A stretch of 64,000 nt of DNA from CAYVVT01 sp964454335. GTDB lineage: Bacteria > Fidelibacterota > UBA8477 > JABMPR01. Positions 1-13,274 of the stretch are shown here, piece after piece. The stretch lies in assembly GCA_964454335.1 (NCBI GenBank), contig CAYVVT010000007.1, positions 94,066 through 158,065 of the forward strand. The letters run 5' to 3'. The position numbers and the translations under genes were made by a program. The notes under the pieces were generated by a model, which was given only the letters and a program-made list of their open reading frames with translations, searched no databases and was not told the DNA's origin. Numbering within the stretch: the stretch's first letter is position 1; each line of letters begins with the position of its first letter.

Positions 1-6
1 TGCCAT
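1..6 (-). CDS. Start of a further gene in the str operon (Met-Ala only)
   Basis: Only the first two codons (ATG GCA) lie in the window; the gene continues beyond position 1. A strong ribosome-binding site (GGAGGG) sits 8 nt upstream, between the fusA stop and this ATG. By gene order in other bacteria the next gene after fusA is usually tuf or rpsJ, and both commonly begin Met-Ala. Identity cannot be decided here. Confidence 0.5.
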
Positions 7-27
7 AATCGAATCCCTCCAGGATCT

Positions 28-2112
28 CTATTTCCTGCCTTGTATCTTCTCTAAAATCTTCTCAGCTACGCTGGCAGGCACACCTGCGTAGTGATCGAAC
101 TGCATGGTGTATACTGCACGGCCCTGTGTCAATGACCTCAGATCCGTTGCATAACCGAACATCTTTGAAAGCGGAACGAAGGCACTCACCACCTGGGCAT
201 CCTTGCGGGGATTCATCCCCTCGATCTTGCCGCGGCGTGAATTCAGATCACTCATCACATCTCCCAGATATTCCTCAGGTACCACGACCTCTACGGCCAT
301 CATGGGCTCCATGAGAACCGGCGATGCCTTCTTACAGGCTTCCTGGATGGCCATTGAACCGGCTATCTTGAAAGCCATTTCTGAAGAATCGACCTCATGA
401 TAATTGCCATCGTAGAGCTCCACCCGGACGTCCTTGAGGGGATAACCGGCCAGAACACCGTTTTGCAGTGCATCCTTGATGCCCTTATCGACTGCGGGGA
501 TGTATTCACGGGGAATGGCCCCACCGACAATCTTGCTTTCAAAATGATAGCCTTTACCCGGCTCATTCGGCTCAACACGGATAAAGACATGGCCGAACTG
601 CCCTTTACCACCGGTCTGGCGTGAGAACTTGGTCTCCTGCTCAACCTGCTTGGTAATGGCTTCGACGAAGGCCACCTGGGGCTTACCGACACGGGCATTC
701 ACCTTGAATTCCCGCAACAGGCGATCGACGATGATCTCCAGGTGCAATTCGCCCATGCCGCGGATGATGGTCTGACCGGTTTCCTGATCGAGATTCACCA
801 CGAATGTGGGATCCTCCTCGGAGAGCTTGGCCAGTGCCACGGACAGGGCATCGTTGTCGGCCTTGGATTCAGGTTCGATGGCCACCGAGATCACCGGCGC
901 GGGAAAGTCCATTGATTCCAACACCACGGGATGTTTGTTGTCACAAAGGGTATCGCCGGTACGGGTGGCGCGCAGACCGATAACGGCTGCGATCTCACCT
1001 GCTTCAATTCTTTTGCGCTCTTCGCGCTTGTTGGAGTGCATGATCATGAGACGGCCAACGCGTTCCTTTTTCCCGCTGATGGGATTCAGCACGGATTCAC
1101 CAGTATTCACAGCGCCGGAATAAGCGCGGAAGAAGGTGAGTTTTCCCACGTAGGGGTCTGTCATGATCTTGAAAGCCAGTGCTGAGAAGGGATCATCAAC
1201 ATCAGCTTTACGCGTGATCATCTTCTCGTTGTTATCCACGTCATGGCCTTCGACGGGCGGCATATCCATGGGTGAGGGCAGATAATCAATGATGGCATCC
1301 AGTAAACGCTGCACACCCTTGTTCTTGAAGGCACTGCCTGCCAGCACGGGGATCATGGAGCTGTCCAGGGTTGCCTTGCGGATGGCGGCCTTGATCTCGG
1401 CTTCATCCAGCTCTTGCCCTTCGAGGTATTTCTCCAGCAGCGAATCATCGTATGAGGCTACTTCTTCGAGAAGATGATGACGGTATTCATCTGCCTTGGC
1501 CTGCATGTCCTTGGGGATCTCGCCATATTCAAAGCGAGCACCCAGGGTACCCTCATTATATAGAATGGCCTTATTGGCCAGGAGATCGATGATACCGGTA
1601 AACAGTTCGCCTTCGCCGATGGGGAGCACGATGGGTACCGGGTTCGCACCGAGACGTTTCTTGATCATCTCCAGCACGTTATAAAAATCCCCGCCAACGC
1701 GGTCCATCTTATTGACGAATGCGATGCGGGGAACGCCGTACTTATCGGCCTGGCGCCAGACTGTCTCACTCTGTGGCTCGACCCCGCCGACGGCACAGAA
1801 AAGCGCTACGGCGCCATCCAGGACCCGCAGGGACCGTTCCACTTCCACCGTGAAATCCACATGACCGGGAGTATCGATGATATTGATCCGATGATCTTCC
1901 CAGAACGTGGTGGTGGCTGCAGATGTAATGGTGATACCACGCTCCCGCTCCTGCTCCATCCAGTCCATGGTGGCAGCGCCATCATGCACCTCTCCCAGTC
2001 GGTGCGTACGACCGGTGTAGTAGAGGATCCGCTCCGTAGTGGTCGTCTTACCGGCATCGATGTGGGCCATGATGCCGATATTGCGAACCTTATCGAGGGG
2101 CAGTGGTTTCAA
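28..2112 (-). CDS. fusA: Translation elongation factor G
   Basis: EF-G, the cytoplasmic GTPase that drives ribosomal translocation. The protein is 694 aa, the usual length. The G1 loop AHIDAGKTT lies near residues 16-24, followed by G2 (RGITI), G3 (DTPGH) and G4 (NKMD); domains II-V follow in normal order through to the C-terminus. The start is a TTG at 2110-2112, preceded by AAAGGA with 7 nt spacing; no upstream ATG exists before the rpsG stop 11 nt away. It is the last complete gene of the str operon (rpsL-rpsG-fusA) and is co-directional with rpoBC. The call is secure; only the non-ATG start is unusual. Confidence 0.98.
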   Translation of the reverse strand: MKPLPLDKVRNIGIMAHIDAGKTTTTERILYYTGRTHRLGEVHDGAATMDWMEQERERGITITSAATTTFWEDHRINIIDTPGHVDFTVEVERSLRVLDGAVALFCAVGGVEPQSETVWRQADKYGVPRIAFVNKMDRVGGDFYNVLEMIKKRLGANPVPIVLPIGEGELFTGIIDLLANKAILYNEGTLGARFEYGEIPKDMQAKADEYRHHLLEEVASYDDSLLEKYLEGQELDEAEIKAAIRKATLDSSMIPVLAGSAFKNKGVQRLLDAIIDYLPSPMDMPPVEGHDVDNNEKMITRKADVDDPFSALAFKIMTDPYVGKLTFFRAYSGAVNTGESVLNPISGKKERVGRLMIMHSNKREERKRIEAGEIAAVIGLRATRTGDTLCDNKHPVVLESMDFPAPVISVAIEPESKADNDALSVALAKLSEEDPTFVVNLDQETGQTIIRGMGELHLEIIVDRLLREFKVNARVGKPQVAFVEAITKQVEQETKFSRQTGGKGQFGHVFIRVEPNEPGKGYHFESKIVGGAIPREYIPAVDKGIKDALQNGVLAGYPLKDVRVELYDGNYHEVDSSEMAFKIAGSMAIQEACKKASPVLMEPMMAVEVVVPEEYLGDVMSDLNSRRGKIEGMNPRKDAQVVSAFVPLSKMFGYATDLRSLTQGRAVYTMQFDHYAGVPASVAEKILEKIQGRK

Positions 2113-2123
2113 CCGTCAGTCCT

Positions 2124-2588
2124 TTATCTGAAATGGGCGAAAGCCTTGTTGGCTTCGGCCATCTTGTGCGTGTCTTCGCGTTTCTTGATGGAATTACCTT
2201 CGTTATTGGCCGCAGCAATTAGCTCGGCAGCCAGCTTTTCAGCCATGGATTTACCTGAACGCTTCTTGGAGAAAGCGATGATCCAGCGGTAGGCCAGTGC
2301 ATGGCGACGATTCGAGCGTACTTCCACAGGCACCTGGTAGGTAGCACCACCAACACGTTTCGATTTCACCTCGACGATGGGCGCAACATTGTCAATGGCC
2401 TTCTTGAACAGTTCCAGCGGATCTGCCTTGGTCTTCTGCTGAATAATGTCAAATGCATTATAAACAATAGCTTCCGATAGGCTTTTCTTGCCACGTTCCA
2501 TGAGGTAATTGACAAACCTCGCCACCATCAGGTCCTTGTGGACCGGATCCGGCAGGATCACTCGTTTTTCTGGTCTACGTCTACGCAT
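2124..2588 (-). CDS. rpsG: 30S ribosomal protein S7
   Basis: Primary 16S rRNA-binding protein that nucleates assembly of the 30S head. The protein is 154 aa, typical for the family. It starts MRRRRPEKR and contains the conserved KFVNYLM-like segment near residues 23-31 (ARFVNYLMERG) and the VGGATYQVP motif near residues 78-86. The ATG start lies 10 nt downstream of the rpsL stop. It sits between rpsL and fusA, the standard str operon order. Confidence 0.98.
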   Translation of the reverse strand: MRRRRPEKRVILPDPVHKDLMVARFVNYLMERGKKSLSEAIVYNAFDIIQQKTKADPLELFKKAIDNVAPIVEVKSKRVGGATYQVPVEVRSNRRHALAYRWIIAFSKKRSGKSMAEKLAAELIAAANNEGNSIKKREDTHKMAEANKAFAHFR

Positions 2589-2598
2589 TGTTCAATTC

Positions 2599-2973
2599 TT
2601 ACGCTTTAGGCCGCTTCGCACCATAACGCGAACGGCTGGTTTTCCGATTCTCAACTCCGGCTGTATCGAGGGTACCACGAATGATGTGGTAACGGACACC
2701 GGGAAGATCCTTTACACGACCACCTTCGATGAGCACCAGGGAGTGCTCCTGAAGATTGTGTCCCTCACCCGGGATATAGGCAGTGACCTCGATCTGATTT
2801 GTCAGACGGACACGTGCCACCTTCCGGAGGGCGGAATTCGGTTTTTTCGGTGTGGTTGTGTACACCCTTGTACACACACCTCTTTTTTGCGGACTGCCTT
2901 GTAAAGCAGGGGCTTTTTTCTTCTTTTCCAGGCTCTTTCGACCCTTCCGCACCAGTTGATTAATCGTCGGCAT
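2599..2973 (-). CDS. rpsL: 30S ribosomal protein S12
   Basis: S12 sits at the 30S decoding centre and controls accuracy. The protein is 124 aa and starts MPTINQLVRKGRK. The conserved TPKKPNSALRK stretch (near residues 41-51) includes the lysine that corresponds to E. coli Lys43, the site of classic streptomycin resistance, so this copy looks wild type. The loop with the second streptomycin site, GVRYHIIRG, is also intact. A clear SD (AAAGGAG) precedes the ATG. About 60 nt separate it from rpoC with no terminator visible, so read-through from rpoC is likely. Confidence 0.98.
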   Translation of the reverse strand: MPTINQLVRKGRKSLEKKKKAPALQGSPQKRGVCTRVYTTTPKKPNSALRKVARVRLTNQIEVTAYIPGEGHNLQEHSLVLIEGGRVKDLPGVRYHIIRGTLDTAGVENRKTSRSRYGAKRPKA

Positions 2974-3034
2974 TCACTCTCCTTTTAAAAAGCCGCAAAG
3001 TATAATTTTCAAGGCCTCGGTAGTCAAGCTGTAA

Positions 3035-6000
3035 CTAAGCCTCTTCAAGCTGCTCTGTCGTTGGCCTCTGGGCCTTTGCCTCAGCGCGTTTCTGCTGGAT
3101 TTCAACCACCTGTTTCGCGGTCTCATCTTCGGGTCCTTCAGCGCCGAGTGCCGTGTACTTCGCAAGACCGGTACCAGCCGGGATCAGTCGACCTACGATG
3201 ATGTTCTCTTTCAGCCCTCGTAGACCGTCCGTTTTCCCATGGATCGCTGCATCTGTAAGCACACGAGTGGTCTCCTGGAAGGAGGCTGCGGCAAATACAC
3301 TCTCAGTGTTCAGTGAGGCGCGGGTAATTCCCAGCAGGAGCGGTGTATGGGTGGCTGGTTCCGCATCGCGGTATTCCGGTTTTTCACCTTTTTCGGCCTT
3401 CACCGTTTCCAGAGCTTCGCTCAGTGCTTCCCGGCTAACCAGCTGATCCTCAATGAATTCCGTGTCGCCAGGTGACTGAATGACGACCTTATCCAGGATC
3501 TCTTCATTCTCACGCTGAAAGAGGAATTTGTTCACGCGATCCTGGGGCAGGAAGTCAGTATCTCCGGGATTCTCCACCTGGAGTTTCTGCATCATCTGGC
3601 GCACGATGGTCTCGATATGCTTGTCATTGATACGAACACCCTGGAGCCGGTAGACTTCCTGGATCTCGTTTACCAGATATTCCTGAACTTCACGTTCACC
3701 CTTGATGCGAAGGATATCCTTGGGTGATACCGGGCCTTCGCAGAGGCGATCACCAGCCTTTACGCTGTCACCATCCAGAACGATGATATGACGGCCGTAA
3801 GGAATGGCGTATTCGTATTTCACATTATCCTGAGTCTCCACATGGATGGTGCGGACACCGCGTTTCAACTCACCATAGTGCACGGTGCCGTCCACTTCAG
3901 TGACCACGGCGGGATCTGCGGGATTGCGGGCTTCGAAAAGCTCAGCCACACGTGGCAGACCACCGGTAATATCCGTCGTACGACCCCGGCCCTTGGTAAA
4001 TTTGGCCAGTGTGGTACCGGCAGTGACCTCTTCACCGTCATCGACGGTGAGAACGGCGCCAACCGGAAGTACAACTTCCTTTTTCAGGACGTTACCCTTG
4101 GTATCGACGATCTCGACGCGTGGGGTGAGACGGCGATCACGGGCATCGATGATGGTCCGTTCGCGTTTTCCGGTCTCCCCTGATTCTTCAACAAAGGTGA
4201 TATCTTCCTGGATCTCAACGAAGCGAACCTTGCCATCAGCCTGGGAGATGATGAAATCCGTACGCGGATCCCAACGGAACAGACTCTGACCGGCCTTGAC
4301 ATCGTCACCATTGGCGACTTCCACTACTGCGGCATAGGGCACGTTGGCCCGGGTCAGGACCCGATTGTCTCGGTCCACTATCTCGATCGAGTTGTTACGG
4401 ACCAGTGCGATCCGCTCTCTTGTCCCATCGGGCTCTGTGGTACGCAAACCTTCGGAATAGCGGATCATTCCGTCGAACTTGGCCACCATTTCGCTCTCTT
4501 CGATGATACGCGCCGCAGTACCACCGATATGGAAGGTACGCAGTGTGAGCTGTGTTCCGGGTTCGCCGATGGCCTGGGCGGCCATGATACCCACTGCTTC
4601 ACCGGAATTCACCAGTTTGCCAGTTGACATGTTGCGGCCGTAACACTTCGCACAGACGCCGTATTCAGCCTCACAGGTGAGGACCGAACGGATACGTACG
4701 ATCTCAACATTGGAACCGGCGATCTTGTCGGCGATGATCTCGTCAACAAGTGTACCGGCCTCTACGATGAGCTCGTCCGTCAGCGGGTCGAAAACATCTT
4801 CCTGGACCACGCGGCCGATGATACGATCACGCAGCGGTTCAATGATATCCTCACCCTGTTTCAGTGCAGAGACATCGATCCCGTTGATGGTCCCGCAATC
4901 CAGGTCGCGGATAACCACATCCTGGGCGACATCCACCAGACGGCGGGTGAGGTAACCGGCGTCAGCCGTTTTCAGGGCTGTATCTGCCAGACCTTTACGA
5001 GCACCATGTGTAGAGATGAAATACTCAAGGACGGTGAGACCTTCCTTGAAGTTCGATTTGATGGGTGTTTCAATAATTTCGCCATGACCACCCTTGATGG
5101 ACTTCTGGGGCTTGGCCATTAGACCGCGCATACCAGCCAGCTGCTTGATCTGATCCGCAGAGCCTCGCGCACCTGAATCAGCCATCATGAACACCGAGTT
5201 GAACCCGGAGTTGTTCTTGCGCAGGCTGTCCATCATGTGTGAGGCGACCTGGTTGGTGGTATGGGTCCAGATATCCAGAACCTTGTTATAGCGTTCACCC
5301 TCGGTGAGCCAACCGGCCTGGCGGTCTGTCTGGACCTTGTGGACCTCTTTGGTGGCCCGATCGATGAGATCGTGTTTCTTCTCGGGGATGAGAACATCCG
5401 AGAGGCCAATGGAAGCACCACTGCGGGTGGCAAATTCAAAACCCATGGTCTTGAGGTCGTCGAGGAATTTCACGGTACGGAAGTTTCCGGCAAAGCGCAG
5501 CACGTCACCGATGAGACGTTCGAGACGCTTCTTGGTGATGAGCTCGTTCACATAGGGGAATTCCTCGGGTAATGTATCGTTCAGGACCAGGCGCCCCGCG
5601 GTTGTTTCCATCAATTCGCCTTTATGGCGGACCTTGATCTGTGCGTGCAGATCAAGGTAGCCATTGTCCAGGGCCAGGAGGGCTTCTTCACGATTTCTGA
5701 AGACCATGCCTTCACCCTGTGCCTCGGGGCGGATCTTGGTTAGATAGTAACAACCAAGGACCATGTCCTGGGATGGGATGGTAATCGGCGAGCCGTGGGC
5801 CGGATGCAGGATGTTGTGGCTGGAGAGCATCAACATACGTGATTCAGCGATGGCTTCGGGTGACAACGGCACATGGACGGCCATCTGGTCACCATCAAAG
5901 TCAGCATTGAAAGCGGAGCAGACCAGCGGATGCAGGCGAATGGCCCGGCCATTGATGAGCACGGGCTGGAAGGCCTGGATACCGAGTCTGTGCAGGGTAG

Positions 6001-7294
6001 GTGCGCGATTGAGCAGCACCGGATGATCTTTCACGACATATTCAAGTACGTCATAGATCTCAACCACTTTCTCTTCCACCATGACCTTGGCCTGCTTCGG
6101 GGTTTTGGCATAGCCACGAACCAGAAGCTCAGCAATGATATGCGGTTTGAACAGCTCGATGGCCATGGCCTTGGGGATACCGCATTCATGCAGTTTCAGG
6201 TCTGGACCCACCACGATCACTGAACGGCCACTATAGTCAACGCGCTTACCCAGCAAATTCTGACGAAAACGTCCCTGCTTGCCACTGAGCATGTCGGACA
6301 GTGACTTCAGGGGACGGCGGGTACCGCTGCGAACAGCGCTCTGCTTGCGGGAATTATCAAAGAGGGAATCCACCGATTCCTGCAGCATACGTTTCTCATT
6401 CCGCAGAATGACATCCGGAGCCTTGATCTCCATCAATTGACGGAGGCGGTTGTTACGGATGATCACCCGGCGATACAGATCATTGAGATCCGAAGCAGCA
6501 AAACGGCCACCGTCGAGTGGCACCAGGGGACGCAGTTCAGGCGGGATCACCGGCAGGATGGTAAGGATCATCCATTCCGGCTTGTTGGGTGAATCTGCTG
6601 GACTGGAATCGAACGCCTTGATCATACGCATGCGCTTGAGTGCGTCAGCCTTTTTCTGCTGGCTGCGTGTGGTACGGATCTGTTCCTTCAATTCGGCCAT
6701 GGTCTTCTTGATGTCCAGGTCCCGAAGCATCTGCAGAATAGCCTCACCACCGGTCTTGGCGATGAACACATCCTCCTCTTCGGCACCTACGGCATCCGGA
6801 CCATAGATGGCGTCCAGTTCAATAAAATCTTCTTCATCCAGGATCTCACCGGCTTCAACATCTGCTTTGCCAGGTGTGATCACCACGTAAGATTCATAGT
6901 AGATGATCCGCTCCAGGTTCTTGGAACTGATCCCCAGGGTATGTGCCAGGGTTGACGGGATCGAACGCAGGTACCAGGTGTGAACGACGGGAACGGCCAG
7001 GGTGATGTGCCCCATGCGTTCACGACGGACCTTCTTCCGGGTGACCTCCACCCCGCAACGGTCACAGATGATGCCCTTGTAGCGGATGCGCTTGTATTTA
7101 CCGCAATGACATTCCCAGTCCTTCACTGGACCGAAAATGCGCTCACAGAACAGACCATCCTTCTCCGGCTTATAGGTCCGGTAGTTGATGGTCTCCGGCT
7201 TGAATACCTCACCGCGAGATTCCCGGAGGATCTTCTCCGGAGAGGCCAGGCGGATCGTGATCTCGGTAAATTCGTTGACTGCTTTATTGTTCAA
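3035..7294 (-). CDS. rpoC: DNA-directed RNA polymerase beta' subunit
   Basis: Largest RNA polymerase subunit, 1419 aa. It has the N-terminal zinc-binding cluster (CHCGKYKRIRYKGIICDRC, near residues 62-80), the Mg-binding catalytic motif NADFDGD, and the second zinc site (CEAEYGVCAKC). The sequence style of the N-terminus (ITIRLASPEKIL...PETINYRTYKPEKDGLFCERIFGP) resembles Bacteroidota/FCB polymerases. The start is TTG at 7292-7294 with AGGAG 7 nt upstream, overlapping the end of rpoB's stop region; the two genes are separated by 12 nt and are clearly co-transcribed. Confidence 0.98.
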   Translation of the reverse strand: MNNKAVNEFTEITIRLASPEKILRESRGEVFKPETINYRTYKPEKDGLFCERIFGPVKDWECHCGKYKRIRYKGIICDRCGVEVTRKKVRRERMGHITLAVPVVHTWYLRSIPSTLAHTLGISSKNLERIIYYESYVVITPGKADVEAGEILDEEDFIELDAIYGPDAVGAEEEDVFIAKTGGEAILQMLRDLDIKKTMAELKEQIRTTRSQQKKADALKRMRMIKAFDSSPADSPNKPEWMILTILPVIPPELRPLVPLDGGRFAASDLNDLYRRVIIRNNRLRQLMEIKAPDVILRNEKRMLQESVDSLFDNSRKQSAVRSGTRRPLKSLSDMLSGKQGRFRQNLLGKRVDYSGRSVIVVGPDLKLHECGIPKAMAIELFKPHIIAELLVRGYAKTPKQAKVMVEEKVVEIYDVLEYVVKDHPVLLNRAPTLHRLGIQAFQPVLINGRAIRLHPLVCSAFNADFDGDQMAVHVPLSPEAIAESRMLMLSSHNILHPAHGSPITIPSQDMVLGCYYLTKIRPEAQGEGMVFRNREEALLALDNGYLDLHAQIKVRHKGELMETTAGRLVLNDTLPEEFPYVNELITKKRLERLIGDVLRFAGNFRTVKFLDDLKTMGFEFATRSGASIGLSDVLIPEKKHDLIDRATKEVHKVQTDRQAGWLTEGERYNKVLDIWTHTTNQVASHMMDSLRKNNSGFNSVFMMADSGARGSADQIKQLAGMRGLMAKPQKSIKGGHGEIIETPIKSNFKEGLTVLEYFISTHGARKGLADTALKTADAGYLTRRLVDVAQDVVIRDLDCGTINGIDVSALKQGEDIIEPLRDRIIGRVVQEDVFDPLTDELIVEAGTLVDEIIADKIAGSNVEIVRIRSVLTCEAEYGVCAKCYGRNMSTGKLVNSGEAVGIMAAQAIGEPGTQLTLRTFHIGGTAARIIEESEMVAKFDGMIRYSEGLRTTEPDGTRERIALVRNNSIEIVDRDNRVLTRANVPYAAVVEVANGDDVKAGQSLFRWDPRTDFIISQADGKVRFVEIQEDITFVEESGETGKRERTIIDARDRRLTPRVEIVDTKGNVLKKEVVLPVGAVLTVDDGEEVTAGTTLAKFTKGRGRTTDITGGLPRVAELFEARNPADPAVVTEVDGTVHYGELKRGVRTIHVETQDNVKYEYAIPYGRHIIVLDGDSVKAGDRLCEGPVSPKDILRIKGEREVQEYLVNEIQEVYRLQGVRINDKHIETIVRQMMQKLQVENPGDTDFLPQDRVNKFLFQRENEEILDKVVIQSPGDTEFIEDQLVSREALSEALETVKAEKGEKPEYRDAEPATHTPLLLGITRASLNTESVFAAASFQETTRVLTDAAIHGKTDGLRGLKENIIVGRLIPAGTGLAKYTALGAEGPEDETAKQVVEIQQKRAEAKAQRPTTEQLEEA

Positions 7295-7306
7295 AGGATC
7301 ACTCCT

Positions 7307-11083
<3,777 letters not shown>

Positions 11084-11120
11084 TAGCCACCTCCTAGTTA
11101 TGTGGACCAGCTAGATGGGC

Positions 11121-11152
11121 AAAAGCTCGCGAGAGTATTCGCTCCCGCGAGC
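11121..11152 (-). terminator. Attenuator-like hairpin between rplL and rpoB
   Basis: Inverted repeat GCTCGCG...CGCGAGC with an inner 3-bp GAG/CTC extension and a 6-nt loop at 11125-11152. On the minus strand it is followed by TTTT (11121-11124). Position and form match a partial terminator that adjusts the ratio of ribosomal protein to polymerase synthesis, as known for E. coli. The short U-tract argues for partial, not full, termination. Confidence 0.6.
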
Positions 11153-11185
11153 CTGAAACCAAAAATTGCAATTGCGTAGTACGTA

Positions 11186-11566
11186 CTACTTGAGAGAAAC
11201 AGTGGCTCCTGCTTCCTCCAACTGCGTTTTAAGTTCTTCAGCCTCAGCCTTAGCAATGGCTTCTTTAACTTTACTGGGAGCTCCATCCACCAGATCCTTG
11301 GCCTCTTTCAGACCCAGGCTGGTGACCTGGCGGACGATCTTGATCACATTGATCTTTTTCTCGCCGGCACTCTCCAGGACGACATCAAATTCGGTCTGTT
11401 CCTCAACCTCTTCGGCTACGGCACCGGCAGCAGGACCAGCAGCGACGGCTACGGGTGCTGCGGCGGATACACCGAATTTTTCTTCGATTGCTGAGATCAG
11501 TTCCGAGACCTCCAGCATGTTGGCGCTCTCCAAATAGCTCAATACATCTTCACGTGTAACGGCCAT
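11186..11566 (-). CDS. rplL: 50S ribosomal protein L7/L12
   Basis: Ribosomal stalk protein that recruits translational GTPases. The protein is 126 aa. The N-terminal dimerisation helix (residues 1-35) is followed by an Ala/Val-rich hinge (near residues 36-55) and the globular C-terminal domain with EKKINVIKIVR and GLKEAKDLVD. The ATG start is 19 nt downstream of the rplJ stop, preceded by GGAGG. The normal rplJ-rplL pairing supports the call. Confidence 0.98.
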   Translation of the reverse strand: MAVTREDVLSYLESANMLEVSELISAIEEKFGVSAAAPVAVAAGPAAGAVAEEVEEQTEFDVVLESAGEKKINVIKIVRQVTSLGLKEAKDLVDGAPSKVKEAIAKAEAEELKTQLEEAGATVSLK

Positions 11567-11585
11567 GAGTGAATTACCTCCAGAA

Positions 11586-12113
11586 TTAGTTCTTTGTTTC
11601 TTTCAACGACACTAAGACACCCGCCAGTTCGCGCATTGGAGCTTGCAGAACACTCAAGGTCTTCTGGAGAGGAGACTGCAGCCCTCCCAGCAATGTGGCG
11701 AGTAACTCTTCCTTTGAGGGCAGATCAGCAAGCTTCACATAGTAGGAAGCGTCCATGACCTTACCTTCAAAGACCAGCCCCTTCACGGCTGGCTTTTCTT
11801 TGGCTTTCCCCTTTTTCTTCAGGAAATCCTTGAATACCCGGGCCGGGGCGGTGGGATCTTCATACCCGAATGCCACGGCGGTGGGACCCTTGAGGATCTC
11901 TTCCAGGCCTTCATAACCAAAATCTTTTGCGGCGATATGCAGCAGGGTGTTCTTGAGAACACGGTATTCCACCTCGGCTGCATGCAGATCTGACCGGAGA
12001 GCGTTCATCTCGTCAACGGTGAGACCCATGTAGTCTGTGAAATACAGGGCTTTCGCCTTTTCGATCTTTGCTTTGATCGTGTCCAGTGCTTGTACGTTTT
12101 CGCGGCTTGGCAT
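11586..12113 (-). CDS. rplJ: 50S ribosomal protein L10
   Basis: L10 anchors L7/L12 dimers to the 50S subunit and binds 23S rRNA. The protein is 175 aa, typical length. The N-terminal rRNA-binding half contains YRVLKNTLL (near residues 51-59), a family signature; the C-terminal helix that binds L12 dimers ends the protein. The ATG is preceded by GGGAG. No obvious L10-binding leader could be drawn in the 14-nt gap after rplA; any such leader would lie in the 3' end of rplA. Confidence 0.97.
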   Translation of the reverse strand: MPSRENVQALDTIKAKIEKAKALYFTDYMGLTVDEMNALRSDLHAAEVEYRVLKNTLLHIAAKDFGYEGLEEILKGPTAVAFGYEDPTAPARVFKDFLKKKGKAKEKPAVKGLVFEGKVMDASYYVKLADLPSKEELLATLLGGLQSPLQKTLSVLQAPMRELAGVLVSLKETKN

Positions 12114-12127
12114 CTTCTACTCCCTGC

Positions 12128-12820
12128 TTAAGCGCCTACCGAGGACTTATCAATACGGACGCCGGGTCCCATGGTGGAACTGAGGGTCAAACGCTTCATG
12201 TACTGACCCTTGGCGCCTGAAGGCCTGAGGGCGTTCAGTGTATTCACAAGTGTGGTAACATTTTCTTCGAGTTGGTCCTGATCGAATGAGGCTTTGCCAA
12301 CGATGGTGTGGATCACCCCGTGTTTATCCGTACGGATTTCGATCTTTCCGGCCTTGGATTCGTTCACAGCATTTTCGATATCCATGGTGACGGTACCACT
12401 CTTGGGATTCGGCATGAGACCGCGGGGGCCCAGGATCTTACCCAGTTTCCCCACCGTACCCATCTTATCCGGCGTGGTGATCACTACATCAATATCGGTC
12501 CAGCCATCCTTCAGCTTCTGGACATATTCTTCCAGTCCGACATAATCGGCACCGGCCTTTTCAGCTTCCTCGGCCTTGGGACCATCTGCCAGGACCAGCA
12601 CCCGGACAGATTTACCCGTGCCATGTGGCAGGGTTACTGTACCGCGGACCATCTGATCGGCATATTTAGGATCAACACCAAGATTGACTGAAACTTCAAT
12701 CGTTTCGTCGAATTTGGCAGTGGCACACTCTTTAACCAGGCCGACACCCTCTTTCAGGGCGTATTCCTTGGCGTGTTCCACCTTTGCCAGGATACCATTC
12801 TGACGTTTGGTCTTCTTCAT
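12128..12820 (-). CDS. rplA: 50S ribosomal protein L1
   Basis: L1 forms the mobile L1 stalk at the E site and often represses its own operon. The protein is 230 aa. The signature GPRGLMPNPKSGTVT lies near residues 130-144, and the C-terminal signature (GPGVRIDKSSV) ends the protein. AGGAGG precedes the ATG. It overlaps nothing and follows rplK by 11 nt. Confidence 0.98.
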   Translation of the reverse strand: MKKTKRQNGILAKVEHAKEYALKEGVGLVKECATAKFDETIEVSVNLGVDPKYADQMVRGTVTLPHGTGKSVRVLVLADGPKAEEAEKAGADYVGLEEYVQKLKDGWTDIDVVITTPDKMGTVGKLGKILGPRGLMPNPKSGTVTMDIENAVNESKAGKIEIRTDKHGVIHTIVGKASFDQDQLEENVTTLVNTLNALRPSGAKGQYMKRLTLSSTMGPGVRIDKSSVGA

Positions 12821-12831
12821 CCCAGGACCTC

Positions 12832-13257
12832 CTAGCCTTCCACCGTAATGCCCATGCTGCGGGCAGTACCTTCAATGATGCGCATGGCCATTTCAACGTC
12901 GTGGGCATTCAGGTCCGGCTTCTTGATCTCAGCGATCTCCTTGACCTGTTGCCGGGTCACCTTCCCCACTTTGAGTGAGTTCGGGGTACCCGATCCCTTC
13001 TCCAGACCGGCAGCCTTGCGCAGCAGAACTGCAGCGGGCGGGGTCTTGGTGATAAAGCTGAAGGACCGGTCAGCGTAAACAGTGATAACTGCTGGTATGA
13101 TCAGTCCACGATCGTTTTCAGTCTTGGCGTTGAACGCCTTGCAAAACTCCATGATATTCACACCAGCCTGACCCAGAGCCGGTCCCACAGGTGGGGACGG
13201 ATTGGCCTGACCAGCCGGGATGTGGAGCTTGATCGTATTAATTACCTTCTTGGCCAT
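12832..13257 (-). CDS. rplK: 50S ribosomal protein L11
   Basis: L11 binds the GTPase-associated centre of 23S rRNA. The protein is 141 aa, the standard bacterial length. The N-terminus shows KLHIPAGQANPSPPVGPALGQ (split over residues 10-30) and the C-terminal rRNA-binding domain ends with GTARSMGITVEG. It is directly downstream of nusG, as in most bacteria. Confidence 0.98.
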   Translation of the reverse strand: MAKKVINTIKLHIPAGQANPSPPVGPALGQAGVNIMEFCKAFNAKTENDRGLIIPAVITVYADRSFSFITKTPPAAVLLRKAAGLEKGSGTPNSLKVGKVTRQQVKEIAEIKKPDLNAHDVEMAMRIIEGTARSMGITVEG

Positions 13258-13274
13258 TGCTTAAAACCTTCTTA